Below are positions 1 through 10,790 of a DNA stretch of 64,000 bases, in pieces. Below the pieces are notes generated by a model. It had not been told where the DNA came from and made no database searches. It saw only the letters and a program-made list of their open reading frames with translations. Within the stretch, counting starts at the first letter, position 1. Each line of letters starts with the position of its first letter. This DNA comes from Mytilus trossulus (Eukaryota; Mollusca; Bivalvia; Mytilida; Mytilidae), in NCBI RefSeq assembly GCF_036588685.1, contig NC_086374.1, positions 35,828,886-35,892,885 on the forward strand, read 5' to 3'. A program made the translations under genes and the position numbers.

Positions 1-1
1 A

Positions 2-805
2 CAGTACTTCTCTGGCTCTTGTATAAGACAAAGGCGCATGACCCCTTAGCACGTACGTGTTAGTCTTTTTACGATATAAAACTGATCTAAATATGAATTC
101 TACAGAATCGTGTTTAATGTTCGCTTGGTTCAAGTATGTCTCTAACATTTGGACTGGACAGGTAACCGAATATGTTTTGGAAATAAAAACATGAGTTCCT
201 GCTCTTTGTTGGTCCGTTTTGCTTTTTTCGATGAATAAAGACATATATAATGAATGAAATGAAACATCTGACCTTTTTAAATTAACTAATTCTGAAAATC
301 TTAAAAATCCGGCATAGCTAACGAGACACATACATGCTATTCTTCTATGATTTAAAGTACTATTTGTATTGCCGTATTTCAAAACCAGTTGATTAAGAAT
401 ATGAGGAGTTATTGGTTCCTTCTTGTTTACAATGTGATGCCCGATTGACCTTTGTGTACCTTCTTTTACGGAAGTACAAAGAAAAGAATCACAAGGATTT
501 ACATATCCAGCTAATTTGTGTGTCCATTGAATGGCATAATATGCTTCATCTATCTTTGCAGAAGAATTATAATTTTTTCGTAAGTGAATCAAATATAATG
601 AGACATTGTAATCTGATGCCGGTAAAGGCTTTATATTAAATAAATTACACCATTTACAAAAGCTATTAAATGCATACCTGTATTTCTTTCTAGTATTATC
701 AGCTCTAGAATTTAAACAATAATCTGGAAGACATTTTGCAAGATTGCTAAGAGCTTCATTCTGTGGTATTTTATCCTTAGACCAACGACCAGTACTAAAA
801 ACATC
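2..805 (-). CDS. DIRS tyrosine recombinase, partial at window edge
   Basis: Continuous frame on the minus strand from about 841 down to position 2, with no in-frame ATG near its beginning. It encodes about 268 residues starting around DVFSTGRWSKDK. An N-terminal SAM-like part (TRKKYRYAFNSFCKWC) is followed by the catalytic box I region (SYAGFLRFSELVNLKRSDV, with the active-site Arg in GFLR) and the lysine beta-hairpin (EKSKTDQQRAGTH). The box II H-x-x-R and the nucleophilic Tyr would lie beyond the left edge. The family cuts and rejoins DNA to integrate the circular DIRS intermediate. A pyrimidine-rich stretch ending in GCAG lies directly before an ATG at 804-806 in another frame, so either a spliced start or a lost start is possible. 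Confidence 0.8.
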
Positions 806-909
806 TGCAAAACGTATAAATAAAATAAACAAATAATAATATTATAAAATTTTTTTTTTTTTTTTTTTTTTTATATATATCTCATATACATCGTACTATT
901 CACTAGACC

Positions 910-987
910 TTGCTATATCAACATATATAGCCGTGCCATACATCTTACTACATGTATTCTTGCTATATCAACATACATAGCCGTGTC
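910..987. repeat. Short direct repeat in the DIRS RNase H/recombinase spacer
   Basis: The word GCTATATCAACATA(T/C)ATAG occurs twice, about 49 bp apart, in the non-coding spacer between the RNase H end and the recombinase frame. It lies beside a T tract of more than 20 bases at about 850-872. Function unknown. Confidence 0.6.
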
Positions 988-1065
988 AGAACCAAATTTG
1001 CAATACAATGCAAATTTCACATATTGTAAACAATTAACAATATGTACAAATAAACTCGAACATCA

Positions 1066-3448
1066 TTAAGTCGCTTTCATCTTAATTGCCAGTATATCAG
1101 ACTTAAAATGCTTGGTACCAAAAATGGAGTTTTTATTCTGTCCTTGAACAAATATATTCTGACCTGATGAAAAATCAAGAACTTCTATAACGTAAGGTTG
1201 AAATTCCAATCTTCTATTAAAAATCAAAGAACAAAATGCCGATGAAGGCCATTTTAGAACGATCAATGTTCCCTCAGCTCTACAGAGAATGAGATGTTTA
1301 ATACTTTTAGCCACTAAACTTATCGGAGGAACCATCCAATTATTTTCCATTGTCCAATTTTGAGCAAAAGCGTCAATAGCAGTGCTTCCTGGATTCCAAA
1401 ATTTTGAGTTGAACCTTTTCAGTTTTGTATTATGAAAATTGGCAAATCTATCGATTGTGTAAGGACCCCAAATTTCATTCATGAAAGTAAAAAACTGAAA
1501 CGAGGTTTGCCAGTCATCAATATCAACCATTTTGATATGAAGTCAGCTTTGAAATTTTCACACCGAGGTATCCAAGTAGGACACAACGTGATACCCGACC
1601 TTGTACATGTTCTAAAAATATCATAAGCTAAATGTTGTAAATGCAACTTTGTACTGCCTTTATTGATTATATTTACACAATTTTGGTTGTCTGTATGCCA
1701 TTTAACTATTTTACATTTCAGATCGTGTTCAAACGAATTCAACGATAACTGAATAGCCCTGAGTTCACGCCAAGTGGAACTCAATTTTTTCTCATTTTCA
1801 TTCAACATACAATGAAAAATCTTTTCATTTGATTCAACAGTATATGCACCTAAAGCTACATTATTTGCATCTGAATATATCATAATTCTCGGTAAAGAAT
1901 CATTCAATAAACGCTTCTCATTAAGCTCCAACAAGTTTTCCTGCCAAAATTTCAATTCAGCTAATACACATTTTTCATATACTAAATATAGTTTTGAATC
2001 CCACGTTTTTCTGTTTTCTATCGCGAAATATATATGCCTCGTCATTAAATTTGTGACATTACCCATAACTGGTGACATTGATATAATTCTTCCGGCAAAT
2101 TGAGCCAGCATACGTACGTTCAAATTTGAAAATGATTTTAGTATAATATCAAGAGAATTTTTAGTGTCTTTAATTCTGCGCTCTGGCACCTTTAAAGTAA
2201 AATCTTTAGAATCCCAAATCAATCCTAACCATTCTAAACACTGAACCGGTTCAAAAATTGATTTTTCTTCATTGACAATAAATCCAGCCAGTTTAAGTGA
2301 TGACTTTACAAATTCAGAAGTATCTTTACAATTTTTATAACCTTCATCCATGCCTAATCCATCGTCCAGATAAAGAACAATATTAACACCATTTTCTCGC
2401 CAATACTTTACCATTGGTCTCAAACATTTAGTGAATATATAGGGGGCGCTACTTAAACCAAAAGCTAATACAGAAAAGCAGTAAAACTTGTTATTCCAGG
2501 AAAAACCTAAATATGTTTGTTGTTCTTTACAGATGTCCAAATGAAAATATCCAGATTTTAAATCAAACTTAATTAGAAAATGATCTTTTTGGAAGAATTC
2601 CATTGCAATTTTCCAATCTTCAAATTTTACCTTGTTTTTCAAAACATAGAAATTCAATTCACTTAAATCTAAAATCAAACGCTTTTTACCAGTCTTTTGT
2701 GTAGCAACACTGAGAGGATTAACGACGAATGGTTGAAATGGTACTTCTAGAATACAGCCATTGCTAATTAGCTCAGTTATCGCTTCATTTACAAACAAAC
2801 TATTTTTTTTAAAGCAGATTTATTATTCCGAAATTTCATTGGAGGGGGTTGTTTCATAAATGGAATTATATAACCCTTTTCAATGGTGTCCAACACAAAT
2901 TTGTTGGCCCCAATGTGTTTCCAAAACTCTATATGTTTAAATAAGCTTGATTTTACTACTTTGGCGATTTTTGAAAAATCTATATTATCAAAATATTTAA
3001 CATGTTGAAAGAGAACATTACTATGACCAAATAGCATTAAATTGTCAACAAAAGAAATATACTCATCTTGTATCTTTTCACTTTGACAAGTTTCCAAAGG
3101 TTGGTTTGTTTGTTGCTTTTGGGCAGTTCCTCTTGAAGTGGCCAGTTTGGTGACACTCGTAACAGGTGTCGTATGGGGTCGCCTCGCGGCGACGGAACCT
3201 CGGAAAGGGCTGCTGAGTAGCGTTGTAAGGCTGATAGTAACTGTTACTAGTATCAGTAGAGTTGGCAGGTCTAGAAACGGTGGCGGACGGTTTTGAGTAA
3301 GGTTTTCCACGGGTTTTCTTTTCTTTGATTGTCTTGAGGGCCCTGCTTTCTGCTTGCCGTAAACGTTTTTCATCTTCTGAATCTGATGCCAGGTCATCAC
3401 TTTCGTATTCTCTGACTGTGGACCAGCCTGCTGGCGACTTGTCGGCAA
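1066..3448 (-). pseudogene. DIRS reverse transcriptase/RNase H, two frameshifts
   Basis: Three consecutive pieces on the minus strand make one polyprotein. Piece 1 (about 3100-2789) overlaps gag in another frame and has the DIRS pol N-terminus (IGANKFVLDTIEKGYIIPF). Piece 2 (2798-1479) holds the RT palm: FDLKSGYFHLDI, the catalytic YLDDGLGM, then RNase H beginning at RIMIYSDANNVALGAY with acidic residues in WRELRAI and WHTDNQNCVNI. Piece 3 (1530-1066) is the C-terminal extension (DRFANFHNTKLKRFNSKFW). Pieces 1 and 2 are separated by a one-base change in an A-run at about 2803-2810. Pieces 2 and 3 are separated by loss of one G next to 1530. Otherwise the frames are well preserved, so the copy is fairly young. 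Confidence 0.88.
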
Positions 3449-3824
3449 TTCGAATCAATTTATTCCTCCTGTTGATTTTAAGAATAAGGCCCGATATCAA
3501 ATTGGTGCTAACGGAATCTTCCGCGGATGTACGCTTCTGAAGTTTCTGCAATTCGGAAACTATATCTGAGTTGAAGGAGTATTGAATCTGATTCCCTTCC
3601 CCCTTAAGCTTAACAGACACCTCTTTCTTGAGCTTCTTAGCTAGGGAGTCGTTCCCGGAGACTAACTCGTTCTTCAGAGAAGAAATCTTACTATCAAAAT
3701 AAGATGTAAAAAGTTCAAAAGTTTGATCACTTATCTGTGGTACAGAACTAGACTTGGCACCTGAATGTACTGATGGCTCGTGCAAAAGCAAAGTGTCCTC
3801 GTCGTCTGAGTGGTTTTCGGTCAT
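3078..3824 (-). CDS. DIRS gag-like nucleocapsid protein
   Basis: 248 residues from an ATG at 3824. The N-terminus is acidic and Ser-rich, the middle is charged with Lys/Glu and probably coiled coil (residues about 45-95), and the C-terminus is Arg/Ser/Tyr-rich. It ends in a CCHC zinc knuckle (CYECHQTGHFKRNC, residues about 221-234, spacing C-x2-C-x4-H-x4-C), the RNA-binding motif of Gag nucleocapsids. The frame is intact. The last about 370 bp overlap the start of the pol frame on the same strand, as usual for DIRS elements. Confidence 0.8.
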   Translation of the reverse strand: MTENHSDDEDTLLLHEPSVHSGAKSSSVPQISDQTFELFTSYFDSKISSLKNELVSGNDSLAKKLKKEVSVKLKGEGNQIQYSFNSDIVSELQKLQKRTSAEDSVSTNLISGLILKINRRNKLIRIADKSPAGWSTVREYESDDLASDSEDEKRLRQAESRALKTIKEKKTRGKPYSKPSATVSRPANSTDTSNSYYQPYNATQQPFPRFRRREATPYDTCYECHQTGHFKRNCPKATNKPTFGNLSK

Positions 3825-3900
3825 TATGTGTATAACGAAACGGAAGGTATGCTACTCTGTAAAGGCAGAACTTCGAATAACTGGTTATAAAAATATCTTA

Positions 3901-4660
3901 TATTTATAATGAGATTCTGCACGAGAATCACGATCCTACCCTCGTACAAACGGGTAGAATACCTGCATTGCGACATACAATAGCCAATCAAATCATACAA
4001 TAACAAACCAGGTATGCAACCATGTGCTCATCAACACGTGTTGAACATAAACAAACACAAACAAGTCATGTGCTTCCGATACTATTAATAAATATATTTA
4101 TAGGTCATGACAGCTGGTACAAAGCCAACTACAACTCATAAAAAATCATAATTTTCCACACTAAAGTATCAGTCGGTAAACATCCTATTGATGAAGTAAT
4201 AAGACGTCATCAACATCAAGAAATGCAATGGCTTATGCAATGCTAAAACATGAGTAAATAGTATCTAGATTTTATCCAGATTCTGATCCTTCGTAAATAA
4301 CTTTTACTCCTGTTCCTGACGTTTTCCTAATTCTATAATTCGTTCAAACCCTAAAATCTCAGAAATATTAATTTGTTTACTTGAATAAAATTTGAATTCA
4401 AAAGCTTAGCATTAGGATTCGAAGCAACAACTAAGTCTTCTGAATGAAATAATCATGTTAAAAAGACAGCATGACAAAAAGAGGAAACTGGTGAAACAAC
4501 TAATTGGACACCTAGTTATTCTTTTGTCATTCGTATATAACATTTCATTTTTTACTCGTATCAATTATCTGTCATTTATTTGATATTGCATAACTGACGA
4601 ATTGAAGTATACAAATCTACATTGGTAATATTAAGATTTTTGCTCAACTTCTTTCAATAA
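3901..4660. other. No gene seen; between DIRS element and MRH gene 3' end
   Basis: AT-rich sequence with only short spurious frames. The first part may contain the undetected terminal repeat of the DIRS element. Nothing else is supported. Confidence 0.5.
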
Positions 4661-4727
4661 AGAGAAGTATCATTTATTATCTTGGATCGACTTATCGCAT
4701 ATAAAGTTATCTACAAAATGTATTTTT

Positions 4728-4733
4728 TTTATT
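4728..4733 (-). promoter_or_regulatory. Candidate polyadenylation signal of the MRH gene
   Basis: AATAAA on the minus strand, 55 nt beyond the stop codon at 4788. A second AATAAA lies at 4673-4678. Either could serve as the cleavage signal. Confidence 0.5.
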
Positions 4734-4787
4734 CTAAAAATCTTTTTAGGGAATACCAATAAACAATAATTCACTGTGTAGAATACA

Positions 4788-4920
4788 TCATTTTGTCTCC
4801 TTAATATATTGAGCTTCATATTGTGGTAGTCGACTGTATCCATTGGTTTCCTCTCTACTTGTTCGCATTTTGAGTGTATATCGTGTTAATAAAACCATAA
4901 GTATGAGTGTGACCATCACC
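4788..4920 (-). CDS. MRH gene exon 6 (TM and cytoplasmic tail)
   Basis: Acceptor TTGTTTTCAG|GGTGAT. Encodes VMVTLILMVLLTRYTL, then a basic stop-transfer and the tail NGYSRLPQYEAQYIKETK before TGA. Confidence 0.82.
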
Positions 4921-7900
4921 CTGAAAACAAAATAAAACCGAGATAAAGGAATACGATTACTTTGTTTTGTTATAAACAACAGAAGCGTTTACAAAAAAAC
5001 ATGTAATATAATAATTAAAAAGTAAATAGACCAATAAAAGTATCCTTCTTTAAAAACCGCTTTTGGCATGCAATGTACAAATGTATAGTTTTAACATATT
5101 ATTGTGTTGTAAATTGCGGCTCATTGCCACATGTTCTTAATGTCGTACAGACAACATTTCTTTCTTGTCAAAGTAAGCTAACGTATTTTAATTGATATAG
5201 TTTTAAAAATTCTGCAAAGGAAGAACACATAGAGCGACAAAGACGATATCGTCATACTCTTCAGTGGTAAATGTTTTTTTTTTATAAACCGTTCATCGTG
5301 TTTGTCATTCGAATCTTCAGGAATAATTTACATCAATCAGTTTTATCAAAATACTAGCTATAATTAATTAAAGGAGATCACTACGTAGAATAATGGTGTT
5401 GTATTTTTACATAAGCTCTTATCTGCAATCAAACACAATTCATAACATTTAACTAAATATTCTATAATAAAACAATCATACAAATCTATATACTAAAACA
5501 GCCAAAAACTTACAATATGCAAAACAGAATGATTTCAATATCTTTAATAGTCCTCTTATCTCCAGAAGGAGAGGAAGTCATTGTTACAACGCCCGGATTG
5601 GGCATGGTAGGCATACGTTCAGAGTTCGGTTCGGGTGCTGGCATGGTGACGATATCATCATATGACTTCAAATGACTTGGACAATTGTACTTCGACCAAA
5701 GTTGCAACCACTATAACATTATGTATTAATACATGAATTTGGGTACAATAATATAAAGCAACATAGTTCATGTGAAATTTTAGATTCATAAATCTCAATA
5801 ACAAACATTACTACGATAAAAATGGAAAATCAAAAATGTTAAAAAAGATAATGTACTTAAAAACCCATGATACATTTCGTTTTATATTATGTTTGTTTTT
5901 TGTTTTCACAAAGGTAGAATATTTGAAACGTTTGATATGGTTAAGTACTAAAATACAAAATTCACCTGCATATGGGATATACATTTCCAAAATCACCTTG
6001 TATTCAAAAACTTGAAGCTGCTACTCAGACTTTGATCACGTCACCATTGTCTGAGCAGCAGGTTGATGAACCACGTCTCGTCCTTTTTCGAAGAAAGTAA
6101 ATCGGAAGAGATCAAAACGTTGTTGATAAATATGATGTATATATTTTTGATACTGGCGTTGTTTATTATCATAAATACGTGTTATCTTGTTCTTTTATTT
6201 GATTTTGTAAAACATTACTTTTACTTTTTAGTCTTTTTTTTTTCTCGGTTGATATCCATTTGATGTGGCACGGTACTTGTACATCGCATCATTTTGTTAT
6301 TTTGCTATGGTGAATAATTGTATTCTTGTCTTCAGTGTTTGTTATTTGTGCTTGTCTGTATGCCGTTTTGTTTTTCTTTGTTGACACATTTGTTTGTTTT
6401 TATGGTTACTAGGATTATAACAATGCTGACTACTGTAACCCTTCTTTTAACATTTTACCAATTATGTCTGTTTGCTTTGTTCACATATTGTTGTCAATAT
6501 AATGGGAATTTATACGACTGTCATAAGAGTGATAAAATGTCAATATGACAGTAGTGGTTATTCATTCATTTGATGTGTTTCTTGTACACAAAACTTTAAA
6601 TATTTTGAAAAACTAAGGATTTCTTATCCAAGGTGAAGATTACCTTAGCCGTATTTGGCACAACTTTTAGGAATTTTGGTTTCTCAATGTTCCCCCACTT
6701 TGTACTTGTTTGGCTTCTAAAATGTTTTGATATGATCGTCACTGATGAGTCTTATGTAGACGAAACCTGCGTCTAGCGTATTAAATTATAATCCTGGTTC
6801 CTTTTTTAGATTTTATTTTTTAATTTAAATTAGGGACTTTCCTCGGAGGTCAGTATTTTTGTAATTTGATTATTACGAAACTCGATACAAGGTGTCACAA
6901 GCAACTTAAAGAAAAGGTATTTGAATGTACATTGATCTATAAATTAAAGAATACTTACGTAAACTCGATCTGTTATTTGTCCTATGACACGAAAAAATGC
7001 ATCCCTTTCCTCGTCACAGTATAAAATAACATGTGTTTCTCTGCAAAACGAAGACAAGAATTTGGGAATATGAATCAAATTACAATGATATGAAAAATAA
7101 CCCTGATGAAGATGGTGATTGCGACGCGCCTTTCCGGGTTTACATTTTTCATGAACTCTCAATCAAAGTATATATAATGAAATACAGTCGATGCCAACAA
7201 ACTAAATGATACAAGAACTTAAGAGAAAAAAACCAAAGTAAAATCACAAAAATACTGAACTCAGAAAAAAATCAATTAGGAAAGTCCATAATCAGATTGG
7301 CAAAATCAAATAACAAAATACATCAAAAACGAATGGACAAGAATTGTCATATTCCTGACTTGGTACAGGCATTTTCAAATGTAGAAAATGATGGATTAAA
7401 CCTGTTTTTTTTAGCGCTAACCCTCTCACTTAGATGACAATGTTGCATGTTGATTGAACAATTTCCTAACAACCTTTATGTAAAACTATTAATTTTGTAA
7501 TTATTTCAAATAAATTCTATACAAAGTAAAATAACAAAAATACCAAATTACAATGGAAATTAACATCTACACACATTTTTGTATTATTATTACTATTTTA
7601 AGATAATCTCTAATAATTTTAAATAATTTACATCATGTTGTCACCGTCTTGTTGAGTCATTACCAGAGACAAGTTACCATTATCATCATGAGAAAATTCT
7701 ACTGTTTCAGACTGTCCAAGTCCTGTGTATGTACCATTTGGAGAAATTTTACAAGCCTGCAGTATGATAAAAAAAAATGTTACAAATCACAAACTTCTCG
7801 ACAGCATTTATGTCAATTTTCAGTGTTACTCTTTTGTTGTGTCTTGTGTACTATTATTTATCTGTTTGTCAGTTTATTTTAGATCTATGAGTTTGACTGT

Positions 7901-10286
7901 CCCTCTAGTATCTTTCGCCCCTCTCTTAATGTGTATATACTATAAATATTCCATCTTTCTTATCTTTTCCCTTTTCTTTTGAAAAACCTGTTGTATGTCT
8001 CTAAATAACACTCGCATAAAATCATAATTTAAAAATCTGATTCAGGATGTCGAAGTTGATTCACTTCAGAGGTCTACATTACATCTACAGCTGCTTCTGC
8101 ATCAATTCTTGGCCGCCGCGATATAGCCTTTTGTGCTTATGTCGCGTAAAGCAACCAACAATCAACCAATCAATCAATCAAGTCTTGGCATATGATCAAA
8201 ATAATATTAAATGTCAATTTTTTTCTGATTTGTTCTATCAAAATTCGTCATTGTCACATTTACTAATAACACTTTTTTTTGTAAGCGTTCTTGTTACATT
8301 TTATTTGTAGGTTTGTTGGATGTTTTTAGTCAGTTGTGTTGTTTGTATGTTTACAAGGTTTTGGCTGCTGGAACTGGTAAAATGCAAAAAAAATAAATAC
8401 ATGATTCACCTACCCCAACATTAATGCATCCTCCATTCTCTGGACCTTCTTCAAAATTATTACAAGGATTCCATGAGTATTTATTATCTTCTCCTCCAGC
8501 TGTTTGGTAATCCTTAAATCTGTAAAAAAAAGCAAGTAAATAAAAAAGTGATACTTATAAAAATAGAAAGACAAACTAGTCAAACCTTTCACTAAGTTGA
8601 AAGCCTATCAATAAAGAAGAAAGAAGGAGCGCACACTTAAATGTCTTTTTTTTTATTGCTTTTGTCTTGGAAGCTTGCAAGTTAACGAGGACATTGTATA
8701 ATACATTGGTAAACGTTTACAATTTCCAATTGCATACACGTATTTTACCATATCTCCTAATTTATAAATTGGTAAATGCTTTTGACAAATTACACTTGGT
8801 AGACCTTGTTTTGTGTTTGTAATTTTGGTCCCTGGTGCTCTTCAACTTTATACTTGTTTGCCTTTCTAATTATTTTGATATGAGCGTCACTGATGAGTCT
8901 TGTGTAGACGAAACACGCGTCTGACGTATCAAATTATAAGCTAGATACCTTTACTAACTATAGATAATGCAAAAACTGACTTGAATTTTTACTTCCAATA
9001 TTTATAGGAAAAAGTAAAATCACAAAAATACTGAACCCAGAGGAAAATCAATTCGGAAAGTCCATAATCATATGGCAAAATCAAATAACAAAACGCATAA
9101 AAAACGAATGGACAAGAACTGTCATATTCCTGACTTGGTACAGGCATTTTCAAATGTAAAAAATGGTGGATTAAACCTGGTTCTATAGCGCTAACCCTCT
9201 CACTTTAATAACAGTCTCATCAAATTCCGTTATATTTACATGATGCGTTAAATAAACAGTCACAATTAATAAAATATTCAAAATATGGGTACATCAGTCA
9301 TCCTCGTATAACAATATTTAAAGGAACAATTTAACAGAACACAAAAACAACTACTATCTACGAAACCTCTTAGAAAATGTGCCTGGTGCATATTTCGGGC
9401 AAATATCTGAAGTATTATAATAAATACTTTATATACTACGAAGAATCGTTTATATGGCATCACAATGAACTAAATTAGTTCAAATTCATGCCGTCAAATT
9501 CTAAATCAAGTGTTATCATCCATCAAGGGAATAACTATGAATTATCAACTGAAAGATCGTCAAACATCTACTCTATATGTAGGTGCTATTAGAATTCTGT
9601 TGCAGTGACATAAGTATTCACGATTGGAAAATAGTGTTTTATTTTTATTGTTAAGTTCATTGTTAAAAGGTATAGTCATTTGTATGCCCTTTATATCATG
9701 TCACACATGAATATATCATATATGCAAAGACCATCATATAAAAAGGTACGGAAAACTTCTGACGATCTGTCCTGTTTCTATTTTCTTACACTTGACTCAA
9801 GCGTGACTTGTGTGCTCAAATGGGTGTACATATCATTTTATTACACGTTTGGATCTAATTATAACTACGAAAAGCAAATAGTATAGACTCATGTCACTGT
9901 TTGTTTCATGGAGAAAAATATAAATCATTTTATCAGCTATATGCTATTCACTTAACATTGTAGGTCCTGGTGATCAGAATATTTTCAAATTAGTAATAAG
10001 GAAAAACTCTACAAAAATAGAAAATCCAAGACTAGATTATTCTATTAAGCATTTTCAATTAGGAAAGTAACCTTCATTATGTACAGATTCATGAAAACAT
10101 TCAGCCACTAATTGTAAATTACCTTGGTGTAAGCTTATTAGCCAATACTGTCAGATTTACAACCCGGTTAAACTCATCTATGCAGGAACACGGAGTTATC
10201 TTACGACAATGTTGAGGTATTTGTGCTCTCACAATTACACAACATATTATTAACGTAAATATTATTAAAGAAGACATATTATCCAT
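4788..10286 (-). CDS. MRH-domain single-pass membrane protein, Atg27/CD-M6PR-like (six exons)
   Basis: Exons 10286-10123, 8519-8414, 7756-7632, 7040-6959, 5710-5514 and 4920-4788 give 807 nt and 268 residues; all five junctions are GT..AG and phase-compatible. Residues 1-21 form a signal peptide (SLIIFTLIICCVIVRA). Residues about 27-170 carry eight cysteines (27, 33, 35, 74, 86, 92, 140, 169) in a mannose-6-phosphate-receptor-homology pattern: NKYSWNPC, GGCINVGAC, HVILYCDEE and a final KYNCP. A Pro/Thr-rich stalk, a transmembrane helix (about 218-240) and a 28-residue cytoplasmic tail with YSRL (a Y-x-x-hydrophobic sorting signal) follow. The family ferries lysosomal or autophagy cargo between Golgi and endosome. 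The Arg expected before the LYCD strand is Ile-Glu here and the late Glu is not obvious, so mannose-phosphate binding is doubtful. An in-frame ATG at 10277 is an alternative start. Confidence 0.82.
5514..5710 (-). CDS. MRH gene exon 5 (last cysteine, stalk, start of TM)
   Basis: Acceptor ATGTTATAG|TGGTTG, donor GCATATT|GTAAGT; phase 0 in, 2 out. Encodes WLQLWSKYNCP closing the MRH domain, then a Pro/Met/Ser-rich stalk and the first residues of the membrane helix. Confidence 0.8.
6590..6800 (+). repeat. Dispersed repeat family R2, in MRH intron 4
   Basis: Copy of the family whose core resembles GTAGACGAAACGCGCGTC. Other copies in this window: 8800-8945, 10640-10790 (reverse), 43460-43600 (reverse), 47405-47485, 50940-51525 (two tandem copies) and 61525-61715. 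Confidence 0.7.
6959..7040 (-). CDS. MRH gene exon 4
   Basis: Acceptor CGTTTTGCAG|AGAAAC, donor GTTTAC|GTAAGT; phase 2 in, 0 out. Encodes ETHVILYCDEERDAFFRV, the conserved central MRH strand ending in C-D. Confidence 0.82.
7200..7500 (+). repeat. Dispersed repeat family R3, in MRH intron 3
   Basis: Copy containing CATATTCCTGACTTGGTAC and ending near a TAGCGCTAACCCTCTCAC box. Other copies: 9000-9310, 36715-36915, 46945-47260, 47515-47790, plus a short reverse piece at about 50676-50760. Confidence 0.7.
7632..7756 (-). CDS. MRH gene exon 3
   Basis: Acceptor ATACTGCAG|GCTTGT, donor CATGAT|GTAAAT; phase 0 in, 2 out. Encodes ACKISPNGTYTGLGQSETV and an acidic loop. Without the donor the frame would stop at the next codon; splicing restores phase with exon 4. 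Confidence 0.78.
7806..7935 (+). repeat. Retroelement 3'-tail repeat (family R1), in MRH intron 2
   Basis: Matches the non-coding tail found directly downstream of the reverse transcriptase at 55023-56430. This orientation reads GAGTTTGACTGTCCCTCT. Confidence 0.65.
8060..8185 (+). repeat. SINE-like element with (AATC)n tail, in MRH intron 2
   Basis: GATATAGCC...AAAGCAACCAACAATC followed by reiterated CAATCAATCAAT. The same sequence is present in reverse at 59055-59135. A conserved 3' domain ending in a short tandem tail is typical of SINEs mobilised by a partner LINE. Confidence 0.6.
8414..8519 (-). CDS. MRH gene exon 2
   Basis: Acceptor TTTTTTACAG|ATTTAAG, donor TTGGG|GTAGGT; phase 2 in, 0 out. 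Encodes GEDNKYSWNPCNNFEEG and GGCINVG, the typical first strands of an MRH fold. Confidence 0.82.
8800..8945 (+). repeat. Dispersed repeat R2, in MRH intron 1
   Basis: Contains GAGCGTCACTGATGAGTC and GTAGACGAAACACGCGTC. Confidence 0.7.
9000..9310 (+). repeat. Dispersed repeat R3, in MRH intron 1
   Basis: Near-identical over about 200 bp to the copy at 7200-7500, with the same downstream extension seen at 46945-47260. Confidence 0.7.
10123..10286 (-). CDS. MRH gene exon 1 (signal peptide)
   Basis: Starts MDNMSSLIIFTLIICC; ends with a donor reading CCAAG|GTAATT. Phase 2 end. Encodes the secretion signal and the first three cysteines (HCRKITPCSC). Confidence 0.8.
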
Positions 10287-10639
10287 AGTATATGATATAT
10301 AGATATTACTAATAAAGTATCATGTGACAATTTATTTTAAAAGATAACTGTAAATAAATATGAAGGTTCGTATTATCTTTATATATCATGTGTATATATG
10401 TGTATACTAGTATTCAGTCAGATCTATCAAAGCTGATACCGGTGAGAAATATAAGAATGGAAAATAACAATCTTATAAACATATAAATGTCTATCGAAAA
10501 GTAAACAACACTTCTCTGCAATTTGTGATAAATACAGGATCCAAAAATACCATGAGCCTAAATCAATAGCCTGGAATCATAAAATGTAAAAAAAAGTTAT
10601 GGGTCTATTTACACATGTTCGATCTAAACAAATTCATCA

Positions 10640-10790
10640 TAGTTACCAGGACTAAAATTTTGTATTTTCGCCAGACGAGAATTTTGTCTACAAAAGATTC
10701 AACAGTGACGCTCGAATAATAAAAAAAAATAAGACGACCAAATAATGTACAAAGTTGAAGAGCAATGAGGACGAAATAATCCTATATTGA
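10640..10790 (-). repeat. Dispersed repeat R2, reverse copy
   Basis: Reverse complement of the R2 core, including GTGACGCTCGAAT. It lies about 350 bp upstream of the MRH start codon. Confidence 0.65.

Larger units (their letters stand above)
1..3900 (-). mobile_element. DIRS-type tyrosine-recombinase retrotransposon, 3' end outside window
   Basis: Read on the minus strand the order is gag-like protein with a CCHC zinc knuckle, reverse transcriptase joined to RNase H, then a tyrosine recombinase that continues past position 1. This order and the presence of a recombinase instead of an integrase are the hallmarks of DIRS elements. The copy is decayed: the RT/RNase H reading frame is broken twice by single-base losses, and about 250 bp with a long T tract separates RNase H from the recombinase. 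Left and right terminal repeats could not be delimited; the 5' side probably ends in the 3825-4010 region. Confidence 0.85.

Noticed and set aside
3325..3540. Plus-strand frame opposite the DIRS gag
   Set aside because: It is the complement of a well-supported gag frame with a zinc knuckle; no independent support.
6063..6548. Two hydrophobic plus-strand frames resembling membrane peptides
   Set aside because: T-rich sequence inside MRH introns gives Phe/Leu-rich translations by chance; no splice or family support, and the second overlaps repeat-like sequence.
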